Positions 19,550 to 27,349 of a stretch of 64,000 bases of DNA are shown piece after piece. Position 1 is the first letter of the stretch, and each line of letters begins with the position of its first letter. Under the pieces are notes generated by a model. It saw only the letters and a list, made by a program, of their open reading frames with translations. It made no database searches and was not told where the DNA came from. This DNA is from Microbacterium oleivorans NBRC 103075 (lineage in GTDB: Bacteria; Actinomycetota; Actinomycetes; Actinomycetales; Microbacteriaceae). The stretch is taken from positions 124,001-188,000 of the forward strand of contig NZ_BCRG01000002.1 of the NCBI RefSeq assembly GCF_001552475.1, written 5' to 3'. The translations under genes were made by a program, and so were the position numbers.

Positions 19550-20974
19550 ATGGACTCTCGGATCGGTGCTCGAGGTCTCGCCGCGGCGCTGGGCGGGTGG
19601 CGGACGCGAACCCCCACGTACGAGGCGTTGGCCGACGGCATCCGGCTTCTGTGTCTCGACAACCGGGTCGCCGCCCACACCGCCCTGCCTGCCGAGCGCG
19701 AGCTCGCCACGACCCTCGGCCTGAGCCGAGCGACGGTCGCGGCGGCGTACCGCTCGCTGCGGGAGAGCGGGCACATCGAGAGCACGCGAGGGTCGGGGAG
19801 CATCACGCTGCCGCAGGTCCGACGGGGCGCCGGCCGCGTCTTCGACGACGGCGGCGGCATCGATCTCCAGCAGGCGAGTCCCGCGGCCTGGCCCGGCCTC
19901 GCCGGGATCATGGCCGAGGTGGGGGCGGATGCGGCATCCCTCGTCGGCCGTCCCGGGTACGACATCGTCGGCAGCAGCGACCTGCGTGCGGCGATCGCTG
20001 ATCGCTACACCTCGCGTGGCATCCCGACCACCTCGGACGAGATCCTCGTGACGAACGGCGGGCAGCATGCCATCCACCTCGTGACAGCGGCGCTTCTGGG
20101 ACCGGGGACCACGGCGCTCATGGAGACGCCGACGTACCCTCACGCGACCGAGGCGATCAGGGCGACGGGGGCGCGCGTGACGGGCACCCCCGTCACCGTC
20201 GGCGACGGGTGGGACCTCGATCGGGCGATCCAGACGTTCCGTCGGGCGCGCCCGACGCTGGCGTATCTGATGCCGTGGTTCCAGAATCCCACGGGACGGT
20301 CCATGACCGCCGTCGATGCAGCGACCTTCCGGGCTGCGGCCGACGGCGCCGGTGCCACACTCATCCTCGATGAGACGACAGCCGAGCTGTCGATCGACGG
20401 CGGCGCTCCCGAGAACCTGGACTTCGGTCCGCAGACGGTTCGCATCGGCTCTCTCGGAAAGACCGTCTGGGGCGGACTGCGCGTCGGGTGGGTGCGCGCC
20501 GACAGGGTGTTGATCAGGCGCCTCGTGGCTTCCCGCCCCCGGCGCGATCTCGGAACCGCCGAGTTCGAGCAAGCCGTCGCGGTCCGTTTGCTGCGCATGA
20601 TGCCCGACATCCTCCCGCAGCGCGCCGAGTTGCTCGGCCAGGGGAGGGATGCCGCCGTCGCGGCCCTCCGGGAGTCGCTTCCCGCGTGGACGGTTCCCGT
20701 CCCGCGTGGCGGGGTGTCGCTGTGGGTGGGGTTGGACGCACCGCTCAGCGGCTCGCTGGTCTTGGCCGCGCGGCGGGAGGGCGTCCTCCTCTCCGCGGGT
20801 CCGCGGTTCTCGGTCGACGGCGGATACGACGCTCACCTGCGGGTGCCGTTCACCGCCCCGCCCGAGCAGATCCGTGATGCCGTGACCGTGCTGTCGCGAC
20901 TGTGGCCGGAGGTGAGCGGTCGCCCCGCGGCGCCCGCCGTCGATGAGAGCGAAGCGGTCGCAGCGATCGTCTGA
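19550..20974 (+). CDS. MocR-type GntR/aminotransferase transcriptional regulator (YczR-like)
   Basis: A 474-residue fusion of an N-terminal winged helix (PAERELATTLGLSRATVAAAYRSLRESGHIESTRGSGS, about residues 42-80) and a fold-type I aminotransferase domain. The PLP lysine is K304 in GSLGKTVWGG, and NPTGRSMT and LILDETTAEL are the usual PLP-pocket strands. Such proteins sense PLP or an amino compound and do not normally transaminate. The upstream frame is open, but the reading starts naturally at ATG 19550. Divergent from the yczE-like gene. Confidence 0.9.
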   Translation: MDSRIGARGLAAALGGWRTRTPTYEALADGIRLLCLDNRVAAHTALPAERELATTLGLSRATVAAAYRSLRESGHIESTRGSGSITLPQVRRGAGRVFDDGGGIDLQQASPAAWPGLAGIMAEVGADAASLVGRPGYDIVGSSDLRAAIADRYTSRGIPTTSDEILVTNGGQHAIHLVTAALLGPGTTALMETPTYPHATEAIRATGARVTGTPVTVGDGWDLDRAIQTFRRARPTLAYLMPWFQNPTGRSMTAVDAATFRAAADGAGATLILDETTAELSIDGGAPENLDFGPQTVRIGSLGKTVWGGLRVGWVRADRVLIRRLVASRPRRDLGTAEFEQAVAVRLLRMMPDILPQRAELLGQGRDAAVAALRESLPAWTVPVPRGGVSLWVGLDAPLSGSLVLAARREGVLLSAGPRFSVDGGYDAHLRVPFTAPPEQIRDAVTVLSRLWPEVSGRPAAPAVDESEAVAAIV

Positions 20975-20981
20975 AGCGGAG

Positions 20982-21227
20982 TCAGCGCGAATCGTGGAGA
21001 ACCGCGACCGCGTCCTCCAGGTGCCAGAACTCACCGAGCTCGAGGAATCCGCCCGTTGATACTCGGAACCGCCGCGCTCGGTAGCGGGGCGTGTGAGGGT
21101 CGCCCGTTCGGTCGACGTGGCCGATGACCCGGCCCGCGGCATCCGTCACACGCCACCGTCGATCGGTGACGGGGACGAGGCGGTAGCGGCGAAGCCGAAC
21201 GTCGGTGGTCGTTGCGATGGTGGTCAC
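20982..21227 (-). CDS. Hypothetical protein, 81 residues
   Basis: Not recognised. A basic, Arg-rich, soluble small protein with a repeated beta-like pattern (YRLVPVTDRRWRVTDAAGRVIGHVDR and FLELGEFWHLEDAVAVLHD). It resembles small actinobacterial proteins of unknown role. AGAGGAGG stands 4 bases before GTG 21227, which fixes the start well inside the longer open frame. Convergent with the MocR gene and divergent from msrA. Confidence 0.65.
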   Translation of the reverse strand: MTTIATTTDVRLRRYRLVPVTDRRWRVTDAAGRVIGHVDRTGDPHTPRYRARRFRVSTGGFLELGEFWHLEDAVAVLHDSR

Positions 21228-21351
21228 GGCGCCTCCTCTGCGTCTGTTGGCACGGTACGCTCGGCCACCGACACGCTCACGGGGGACGGAACATCGCCGC
21301 GGTCCCGCGCGTTGTCCCTCGTGACGATCCACACTGAAAGGAAGGTCGCTC

Positions 21352-21876
21352 ATGCAGACCTATGTGCTTGCCGGAGGCTGTTTCTGGTGTCTTGACGCCG
21401 CCTACCGGGCTCTCGAAGGAGTCGTCTCGGTCGAGTCGGGCTACATCGGCGGGTCCGCCCCGTCCCCCACCTACGAGCAGGTGTGCACGGGAACGACAGG
21501 CCACGCGGAGGCCGTCAAGGTCACGTTCGACGAAGAGCTCATCCCCTCCGACGTCATCTTGGACGCCTTCTTCACGATGCATGACCCCCGTCAGCTGAAC
21601 CGGCAGGGCAATGACGTCGGCACGCAGTACCGCTCGGCGATGTTCCCCGCAGACGACGCGCAGCGCGAGACGTTCGAGCGCGCGGCGGAGCGGGCGGCGG
21701 ACTGGTGGGGCGGTGGACTGGTGACCACGATGGAACCGCTCGGCGACTGGTACCCGGCGGAGGACTACCACCAGGACTTCTTCACGAAGAACCCCGGACA
21801 GGGTTACTGTCTCGCGGTTGCTGTCCCCAAGGTCAACAAGGTTCGGGCGCGGTTCGGCGAGTACGCGCGCCGCTGA
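21352..21876 (+). CDS. msrA: Peptide-methionine (S)-S-oxide reductase MsrA
   Basis: Reduces methionine-S-sulfoxide in proteins. 174 residues; the catalytic motif GGCFWC has nucleophile C10. YIGGSAPSPTYEQVCTGTTGHAEAVKV and YHQDFFTKNPGQGYC are family blocks, the latter with a probable resolving cysteine. GGAAGG is 6 bases before the ATG. Followed by several hairpins and ssb. Confidence 0.96.
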   Translation: MQTYVLAGGCFWCLDAAYRALEGVVSVESGYIGGSAPSPTYEQVCTGTTGHAEAVKVTFDEELIPSDVILDAFFTMHDPRQLNRQGNDVGTQYRSAMFPADDAQRETFERAAERAADWWGGGLVTTMEPLGDWYPAEDYHQDFFTKNPGQGYCLAVAVPKVNKVRARFGEYARR

Positions 21877-21889
21877 TCCTTCTCCACAG

Positions 21890-21932
21890 CGCCCTGATCC
21901 CCGCCGGCATCCACCGGTCGGAGATCAGGGCG
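21890..21932 (+). terminator. Hairpin after msrA
   Basis: CGCCCTGATC pairs perfectly with GATCAGGGCG (10 bp) around a 23-base interior that can form a small CCGG-containing stem. It begins 14 bases after the msrA stop. Confidence 0.55.
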
Positions 21933-21967
21933 TTGTCGCGTCACGGCGCGACGGAATCCTGAGGGGG

Positions 21968-22000
21968 CTCCGACGTCCGCCGGGCACGCGGGCGTCGGAG
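21968..22000 (+). repeat. Inverted repeat upstream of ssb
   Basis: CTCCGACG, 17 bases, CGTCGGAG. Second of three consecutive dyads in the 169-base gap between msrA and ssb. It could be a back-up terminator or part of the ssb leader. Confidence 0.4.
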
Positions 22001-22008
22001 CATTCAGC

Positions 22009-22024
22009 GGGCACGTCCGTGCCC
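22009..22024 (+). promoter_or_regulatory. Leader hairpin just before ssb
   Basis: GGGCACG/CGTGCCC with a TC loop, ending 11 bases before the AAGGAG ribosome site of ssb. Its position suits post-transcriptional control of ssb; this is inference. Confidence 0.35.
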
Positions 22025-22045
22025 TCGACGACTGAAGGAGTCGCA

Positions 22046-22519
22046 ATGAAGGATCACATCACGATCGTCGGCAACGTCGGCGGGGACCCCGAGTTCCGCC
22101 GCCTACCCGACGGCACGCCCGTCGTGTCGCTGCGCGTCGCAAGCACCGACCGCCGGTACGACGCCAAGACCGGCGCGTGGGTCGACGGGCACACGAGCTG
22201 GTATCGCGTCTCGGTCTTCCGCACCCTCGGTGAGCACGTGGCCGCGTCAGTCCGGCGAGGCCAACGCGTCGTCGTCCACGGTGTTCTCGCCATCAAACGC
22301 TGGGAGGCAGGGGAGAAGACGGGGACGGATGCCGAAATCGACGCTCTCGCCGTCGGGCACGACCTAGCCTTCGGGACGACCGTCTTCACCGGCGCCGCGC
22401 GTTCGAGGGACGAGACCCCCGCCGTCGACACCGAGGCCGAATGGGCAGCGCCGGGTGCCGGCGCAGAGTCCGTCGACGAGCCGCAGTGGCAGGCCGAGCC
22501 CGTCGCGACACCGTTCTGA
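22046..22519 (+). CDS. ssb: Single-stranded DNA-binding protein (secondary paralogue)
   Basis: OB-fold SSB of 157 residues. ITIVGNVGGDPEFRRLPDGTPVVSLRVAST and DGHTSWYRVSVFRTLGEHVAASVRRGQRVVVHG form the DNA-binding fold. The C-terminal tail ends in PVATPF: the terminal PF is kept, but the acidic DDD/EEE cluster of main replicative SSBs is reduced to scattered Glu/Asp. The gene is not next to rpsF/rpsR, so it is probably an SsbB-like accessory copy. AAGGAG lies 5 bases before the ATG. Confidence 0.9.
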   Translation: MKDHITIVGNVGGDPEFRRLPDGTPVVSLRVASTDRRYDAKTGAWVDGHTSWYRVSVFRTLGEHVAASVRRGQRVVVHGVLAIKRWEAGEKTGTDAEIDALAVGHDLAFGTTVFTGAARSRDETPAVDTEAEWAAPGAGAESVDEPQWQAEPVATPF

Positions 22520-22553
22520 GTCCGGACCCAGCAGGCTCGGAGGCCGCACCCCC

Positions 22554-22559
22554 TAGACT
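22554..22559 (+). promoter_or_regulatory. -10 hexamer TAGACT for leaderless lipoprotein gene
   Basis: TAGACT, 7 bases, then GTG 22567. Confidence 0.5.
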
Positions 22560-22566
22560 CTCGCCC

Positions 22567-23070
22567 GTGCGCCGACACCAGCCCTCCCGGGGATCCCGCC
22601 TGCTCCTCATCGCGCTCGCGCCCGTCGTGGCGGTGTCACTCGCCGCCTGCGCGCCGCAGTCGACACCCGCGCCCTCCGAGCCAGCCGTCTCGTCGGCCCC
22701 GGCACCTGGCCCGTCAGCCACGTCAACCGCTTCCGCGACCGCCACGCCCGCGGAGGACACCGCTTCTTCGCTCCTGCCGCGGTTCACCTCCGCGATGGAG
22801 GCCGTGTGGAAGGACTCGACGTCCGTGAAGGGTCGCGACTACGTCGATGCCCTCGTGGCAGCGGGTTTCGCGAAGGAAGAGATGCAGGTCACCGACGACA
22901 CGACGTCGATCGGCGACCCCGCCGACAGCGTCCAGTTCTCGGTCCGTGTCGGAGCCGAATGCCTCGTCGGGCAGGTCGGGCCGTCGGTGCCCACGCCGAC
23001 CTCGCTCGTGATGCCCGGCCTCGCCGAGGGGAAGTGCCTCGTCGGCAAGACGAGATCCATCGACTGGTGA
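22567..23070 (+). CDS. Putative secreted lipoprotein of unknown function
   Basis: Of 167 residues, the N terminus is a lipoprotein signal (MRRHQPSRGSRLLLIALAP followed by a hydrophobic stretch, lipobox LAAC with C28). A Ser/Thr/Pro/Ala-rich linker of about 35 residues and a small domain with a likely disulfide (AECLVGQVG and AEGKCLVGKT) follow. The domain resembles the DUF6993-type lipoprotein tails seen in Microbacteriaceae, but I cannot name it firmly. Monocistronic, between ssb and ettA. Confidence 0.75.
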   Translation: MRRHQPSRGSRLLLIALAPVVAVSLAACAPQSTPAPSEPAVSSAPAPGPSATSTASATATPAEDTASSLLPRFTSAMEAVWKDSTSVKGRDYVDALVAAGFAKEEMQVTDDTTSIGDPADSVQFSVRVGAECLVGQVGPSVPTPTSLVMPGLAEGKCLVGKTRSIDW

Positions 23071-23105
23071 TCGCTGAGCGGTCCCTCGGCGAGGGGCTGC
23101 ACACG

Positions 23106-23111
23106 TAGACT
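23106..23111 (+). promoter_or_regulatory. -10 hexamer TAGACT for ettA
   Basis: TAGACT lies 9 bases before ATG 23121 with no ribosome site, so the transcript has a leader of at most a few bases. Confidence 0.45.
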
Positions 23112-23120
23112 TGGGCCGTT

Positions 23121-24800
23121 ATGGCCGAATACATCTACTCCATGGTCCGTGCCCGCAAGGCGGTCGGCGAAAAGCTCATCCTCGATGACGTCACGATGGC
23201 GTTCCTGCCCGGTGCCAAGATCGGTATGGTCGGTCCGAACGGTGCCGGCAAGTCGACGATCCTCAAGATCATGGCGGGCCTCGACACCCCGTCGAACGGT
23301 GAAGCGAAGCTGTCGCCCGGATTCTCGGTCGGCATCCTCATGCAGGAGCCCGAGCTCGACGAGACCAAGACCGTCCTCGAGAACATCCAGGACGGCGTGG
23401 CCATCAAGCCGAAGCTCGACCGGTTCAACGAGATCTCCGCGCTGATGGCGGACCCGGATGCGGACTTCGATGCGCTCCTGGCCGAGATGGGCACGCTGCA
23501 GGAAGAAATCGACGCCGCGGACGGCTGGGACCTCGACTCGCAGCTCTCCCAGGCCATGGATGCTCTCCGTACCCCGCCGGCGGACGCCGCGATCGCCCCG
23601 CTCTCCGGTGGTGAGAAGCGTCGCGTCGCCCTCGCCAAGCTCCTGCTCCAGAAGCCCGACCTCCTCCTGCTCGACGAGCCCACGAACCACCTCGACGCCG
23701 AGAGCGTGCTGTGGCTCGAGCAGCACCTGCAGGCCTACAAGGGCGCCGTCATCGCCATCACCCACGACCGGTACTTCCTCGACAACGTCGCGGAGTGGAT
23801 CGCCGAGGTCGACCGCGGTCGCCTCATCGGATACGAGGGCAACTACTCCACGTACCTCGAGAAGAAGGGCGAGCGCCTGGAGGTCCAGGGCAAGAAGGAC
23901 GCCAAGCTCGCCAAGCGACTCAAGGAAGAACTCGAGTGGGTCCGCTCCAGCGCGAAGGGACGCCAGACCAAGTCGAAGGCCCGTCTCGCCCGCTACGAGG
24001 AGATGGCCTCCGAGGCCGAACGGACCCGCAAGCTCGATTTCGAGGAGATCTCGATTCCGCCGGGGCCGCGTCTCGGAAGCGTCGTGATCGAGGCCAAGAA
24101 GCTCCAGAAGGGCTTCGACGGACGCTCCCTGATCGACGGGCTCAGCTTCAGCCTGCCGCCGAACGGCATCGTCGGTGTCATCGGCCCGAACGGTGTCGGA
24201 AAGACGACGCTCTTCAAGTCGATCGTCGGGCTCGAGCCCCTCGACGGCGGCGACCTGAAGATCGGCGAGACCGTCAAGATCAGTTACGTCGATCAGTCAC
24301 GCTCCAACATCGACCCGAACAAGACGCTGTGGGAGGTCGTCTCCGACGGCCTGGACATCATCACGGTCGGCAAGACCGAGATCCCGTCGCGCGCGTACGT
24401 GTCGAAGTTCGGCTTCAAGGGACCCGACCAGCAGAAGAAGGCCGGGGTGCTCTCCGGTGGTGAGCGCAACCGCCTGAACCTCGCGCTGACCCTGAAAGAG
24501 GGCGGCAACCTCCTGCTCCTCGACGAGCCCACGAACGACCTCGATGTCGAGACGCTGAGCTCGCTCGAGAACGCGCTCCTCGAGTTCCCGGGTTGCGCCG
24601 TGGTCATCACGCACGACCGGTGGTTCCTCGACCGCATCGCGACGCACATCCTGGCGTACGAGGGCACGGCCGAGAAGCCGGACCAGTGGTACTGGTTCGA
24701 GGGCAACTTCGAAGCATACGAGTCGAACAAGGTCGAACGCCTCGGTGCCGACGCCGCGAACCCCGCGAAGTCGACGTACCGCAAGCTGACGCGTGACTGA
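23121..24800 (+). CDS. ettA: Energy-dependent translational throttle protein EttA (ABC-F)
   Basis: Soluble ABC-F ATPase (559 residues) that binds the ribosomal E site and gates entry into elongation according to ATP/ADP. Two ATPase domains: Walker A GPNGAGKST and GPNGVGKTT, signatures LSGGEKRRV and LSGGERNRL, Walker B DEPTNHLD and DEPTNDLD. The P-site linker is visible as GKKDAKLAKRLKEELEWVRS and SKARLARYEEM. It overlaps the following thioesterase gene by 8 bases. Confidence 0.96.
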   Translation: MAEYIYSMVRARKAVGEKLILDDVTMAFLPGAKIGMVGPNGAGKSTILKIMAGLDTPSNGEAKLSPGFSVGILMQEPELDETKTVLENIQDGVAIKPKLDRFNEISALMADPDADFDALLAEMGTLQEEIDAADGWDLDSQLSQAMDALRTPPADAAIAPLSGGEKRRVALAKLLLQKPDLLLLDEPTNHLDAESVLWLEQHLQAYKGAVIAITHDRYFLDNVAEWIAEVDRGRLIGYEGNYSTYLEKKGERLEVQGKKDAKLAKRLKEELEWVRSSAKGRQTKSKARLARYEEMASEAERTRKLDFEEISIPPGPRLGSVVIEAKKLQKGFDGRSLIDGLSFSLPPNGIVGVIGPNGVGKTTLFKSIVGLEPLDGGDLKIGETVKISYVDQSRSNIDPNKTLWEVVSDGLDIITVGKTEIPSRAYVSKFGFKGPDQQKKAGVLSGGERNRLNLALTLKEGGNLLLLDEPTNDLDVETLSSLENALLEFPGCAVVITHDRWFLDRIATHILAYEGTAEKPDQWYWFEGNFEAYESNKVERLGADAANPAKSTYRKLTRD

Positions 24801-25272
24801 CGCCCGCATCCGCGTTCCCATCCACCTCCGGTGGGGGGATCTCGACGCGTACAACCACGTCAACAACGCGGCGATGCTCAAGCTCCTCGAGGAGGCGCGC
24901 GTGCGCGCCTTCTGGGTGCCGGGCGCGGGGGAGCGGGTCGTACCCACGGCGGTGATCGACGCGAGCCACGGCGCCGCGCACCTGACGCTCATCGCGCGTC
25001 AGGAGATCGAGTACCTGGCGCCGGTGCCCTACCAGCGCGATCCCATCGACGTGCAGATGTGGTTCGGGAAGATCGGTGGATCCAGCGCCGAGGTCAACTA
25101 CGAGGTCTTCACGCCTGAGGGCCAGCAGCCGCAGACGCTCTATGCCCGGGCATCCACCGTCATCGTTCAGGTGGATGCCGTAACCGGACGTCCCGTGCGA
25201 CTCTCGTCGGAGACCCGGTCCGCCTGGGAGCCCTTCGTCGGCGAGCCGTTGCCGCCGCTCGGGCGGCGCTGA
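24793..25272 (+). CDS. Acyl-CoA thioesterase (4HBT hot-dog family)
   Basis: A 159-residue hot-dog fold thioesterase. RWGDLDAYNHVNNAAMLKLLEEARVRAFW carries the catalytic Asp-Asn-His cluster of the YbgC/FadM-like group. GTG 24793 overlaps ettA by 8 bases. The natural acyl-CoA is unknown. Convergent with tesB. Confidence 0.88.
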   Translation: MTDARIRVPIHLRWGDLDAYNHVNNAAMLKLLEEARVRAFWVPGAGERVVPTAVIDASHGAAHLTLIARQEIEYLAPVPYQRDPIDVQMWFGKIGGSSAEVNYEVFTPEGQQPQTLYARASTVIVQVDAVTGRPVRLSSETRSAWEPFVGEPLPPLGRR

Positions 25273-25276
25273 CCAC

Positions 25277-26149
25277 TCAGCTCTGGTCGGGGACTCTGAC
25301 CATGATCTCCTGCGCGACGGAAGCGACGAGTTCTCCGTCACGCGAGAAGATCCGACCCGTGGCGAGTCCGCGGCCGCCTTGCGCGCTGGGGGACTGCTGC
25401 ACGTAGAGCAGCCACTCGTCAACGCGTGCCGGACGGTGCCACCACATCGCGTGATCGAGGCTCGCAACCTTCAGCCCGGGCGTCGACCACGACGCTCCGT
25501 GCGCGCGCAGCACCGACTCCTGAATCGTGAGGTCGCTCATGTACGCGAGCGCGGCGCGGTGCAGCCGCGGGTCGTCGGGGACCTCGCCGCGCGTCCGCAC
25601 CCAGACGGACTGGTGCGCAACCTGCTCGGCCCCTACCGTCGCGTAGATCGGCTCCTCGACGTGACGCACTTCGACGGGGCTCTGATCGAAGTGACGCTTG
25701 CTCATCGGGTGGAGACCGGCGAGGACCGAGTCGTCGGACAGGTCGTCGGGTCCGGGGATGCCCTCGGGGATCTCGTCCTGGTGCTCCAGTCCCGTCGCAT
25801 CGATCTCGAACGAGGCGATCATCGAGAAGATCGGCACGCCCTCTTGGAAGGCCTGCGTCCGCCGGGTCGAGAATGACCGGCCGTCGTGGATGCGGTCGAC
25901 GGAGAACGTCATGCCTCGCGTCGAATCGCCGGGGCGCAGGAAATAGCCGTGCATGGAGTGAGCGGCTCGCCCGTCGTCCACGGTGCGCTCTGCCGCGATC
26001 ACTGCCTGGGCGAGCACCTGGCCACCGAAGACCCGTCCCAGAGGCATCGCCTGCGACGCTCCGGTGAAGATGTCCTCCGTGGTGCGGGCGTCGCTGGAAG
26101 CGAGGTCCAGCACCGCCAGCAAACCGTCGACGTGGCCTGATTCGCGCAC
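25277..26149 (-). CDS. tesB: Acyl-CoA thioesterase II (TesB family)
   Basis: Double hot-dog thioesterase of 290 residues. FGGQVLAQAVIAAERTV and the central HSMHGYFLRPGD are conserved. The second hot-dog has ASLDHAMWWHRPARVDEWLLYVQQSPSAQGGRGL with the catalytic Asp, followed by Ser/Gln. GTG 26149 has AAGGGA upstream. Hydrolyses medium to long acyl-CoAs, perhaps tuning the CoA pool. Confidence 0.93.
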   Translation of the reverse strand: MRESGHVDGLLAVLDLASSDARTTEDIFTGASQAMPLGRVFGGQVLAQAVIAAERTVDDGRAAHSMHGYFLRPGDSTRGMTFSVDRIHDGRSFSTRRTQAFQEGVPIFSMIASFEIDATGLEHQDEIPEGIPGPDDLSDDSVLAGLHPMSKRHFDQSPVEVRHVEEPIYATVGAEQVAHQSVWVRTRGEVPDDPRLHRAALAYMSDLTIQESVLRAHGASWSTPGLKVASLDHAMWWHRPARVDEWLLYVQQSPSAQGGRGLATGRIFSRDGELVASVAQEIMVRVPDQS

Positions 26150-26199
26150 AGCGTTCCCTTCTCGGGCATCCCGTGTGATCCCGGTGGGCGCCCGGTTGG

Positions 26200-26205
26200 T
26201 AGTTT
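26200..26205 (+). promoter_or_regulatory. -10 hexamer TAGTTT for gene at 26213
   Basis: TAGTTT, 7 bases, then ATG. Confidence 0.4.
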
Positions 26206-26212
26206 AGGTCGG

Positions 26213-26884
26213 ATGGCCCCGCAGCTCGTTTTCCCCGACTCCCGCTCGGCGGCAGACCTTCTCACCTTCGCGGGTCGTGCCGCCCGACTCGGGGACCCCG
26301 CCGTGCGTCTGCGCGCGAGTGCCGGGACGCTCGCGGTCTCGGCTGCGCCCCTGTCGCCGCGTGGGTTCGGCGACGACACCCCGACGGTCCTCGGCATGCG
26401 TTTCCTTCGGATTGATCCCGAACTCGAGTGCGATCTGGTGGTGGATGCCGGAGCTCTCCGCGCCGGCGACGACCCCGCACACGTGGGGCTTCCCGACAGC
26501 GGCGTGTCCGCTGCGTGGGCGGGGATCTCGCCGCCGCGCGGGGGATGGATCTCGGGAGACCCCGTGACCGTGGCGGACCTTGCGGCCGCCGTGCGGCGGG
26601 GCGTGGACGCCGTCGCGACGGCGCTCCCCGCGTCACCCGGCGAGGACCTCGTCCGAACGGTGCGCTCAGCGGTGTGGGGCGCTCCAGATCCGACCCTCGG
26701 TGGACTCATCGCCGGTGTGGCGTTCGCGGCGGACGCGCTCGGATTCCTCGGCGGGGACGGGGGCGCGGCATCCGTTCTTCGTACGGGTACCTGGACCCGG
26801 GTGAGCGTGCCCCGCGGACACGTCCTCGTTCGGGCCGGCAACCCTACAGGGCTCACCACGGTGCGCTCGACCGGTTCTCGCTGA
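26213..26884 (+). CDS. Hypothetical protein, 223 residues
   Basis: Not recognised. Cytoplasmic, Ala/Gly/Val-rich, with no signal peptide. A beta-rich start (LVFPDSRSAADLLTFAGRAARL) is followed by LGMRFLRIDPELECDLVVDAG and a helical segment ADLAAAVRRGVDAVATALP. The size and opening resemble actinobacterial conserved hypothetical proteins next to thioesterase genes. Codon use matches the neighbours, so it looks resident. Confidence 0.7.
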   Translation: MAPQLVFPDSRSAADLLTFAGRAARLGDPAVRLRASAGTLAVSAAPLSPRGFGDDTPTVLGMRFLRIDPELECDLVVDAGALRAGDDPAHVGLPDSGVSAAWAGISPPRGGWISGDPVTVADLAAAVRRGVDAVATALPASPGEDLVRTVRSAVWGAPDPTLGGLIAGVAFAADALGFLGGDGGAASVLRTGTWTRVSVPRGHVLVRAGNPTGLTTVRSTGSR

Positions 26885-26899
26885 CCCGTCGCGGGGGAG

Positions 26900-27349
26900 T
26901 CAGGCCTCGGGGTGGAGCGGGAGCGCCGTGCCGCCGTGAGGCTTCGCGACGGGGCCGATCCCCGTCGGCTCGAAGGTGTTGACCATCGCGTGCGCGGCAC
27001 GCTGGAGGTAGTCCCAGAGGGTCGCCTCGTGCAGTGGCGACAGCTTCGCCTCATCCACCGCGATGCGCATCGCGCGCAGCCACCGGTCGCGCGCTTCGGG
27101 GTTCACGTGGAAGGGCATGTGACGCATCCGAAGTCGAGGGTGGCCACGCGTCTCGCCGTACGTCGTCGGACCGCCCCAGTACTGCTCCAGGAAGAGCAGG
27201 AGACGCTCCGCGGCCGGGCCGAGGTCTTCCTCCGGGTACATGGGGCGGAGGACATCGTCGGATGCGACTTCGCGGTAGAAGACGTCGACGATGCGGCGGA
27301 AGACCTCGTGGCCGCCGACCTCGTCGAAGAACGTGGACTGCTCGCTCAC
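26900..27349 (-). CDS. Group II truncated haemoglobin
   Basis: A 149-residue globin of the TrHbO type. FDEVGGHEVFRRIVDVFYREVASD is helix B/C; EQYWGGPTTYGETRGHPRLRMRHMPFHV carries the YWGGP motif and the proximal His in RMRHMPF; DRWLRAM contains Trp-G8. Probably binds O2 or NO, or handles peroxide. GTG 27349 overlaps the stop of the MscS-like gene by 4 bases, so both are translated together. Confidence 0.92.
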   Translation of the reverse strand: MSEQSTFFDEVGGHEVFRRIVDVFYREVASDDVLRPMYPEEDLGPAAERLLLFLEQYWGGPTTYGETRGHPRLRMRHMPFHVNPEARDRWLRAMRIAVDEAKLSPLHEATLWDYLQRAAHAMVNTFEPTGIGPVAKPHGGTALPLHPEA

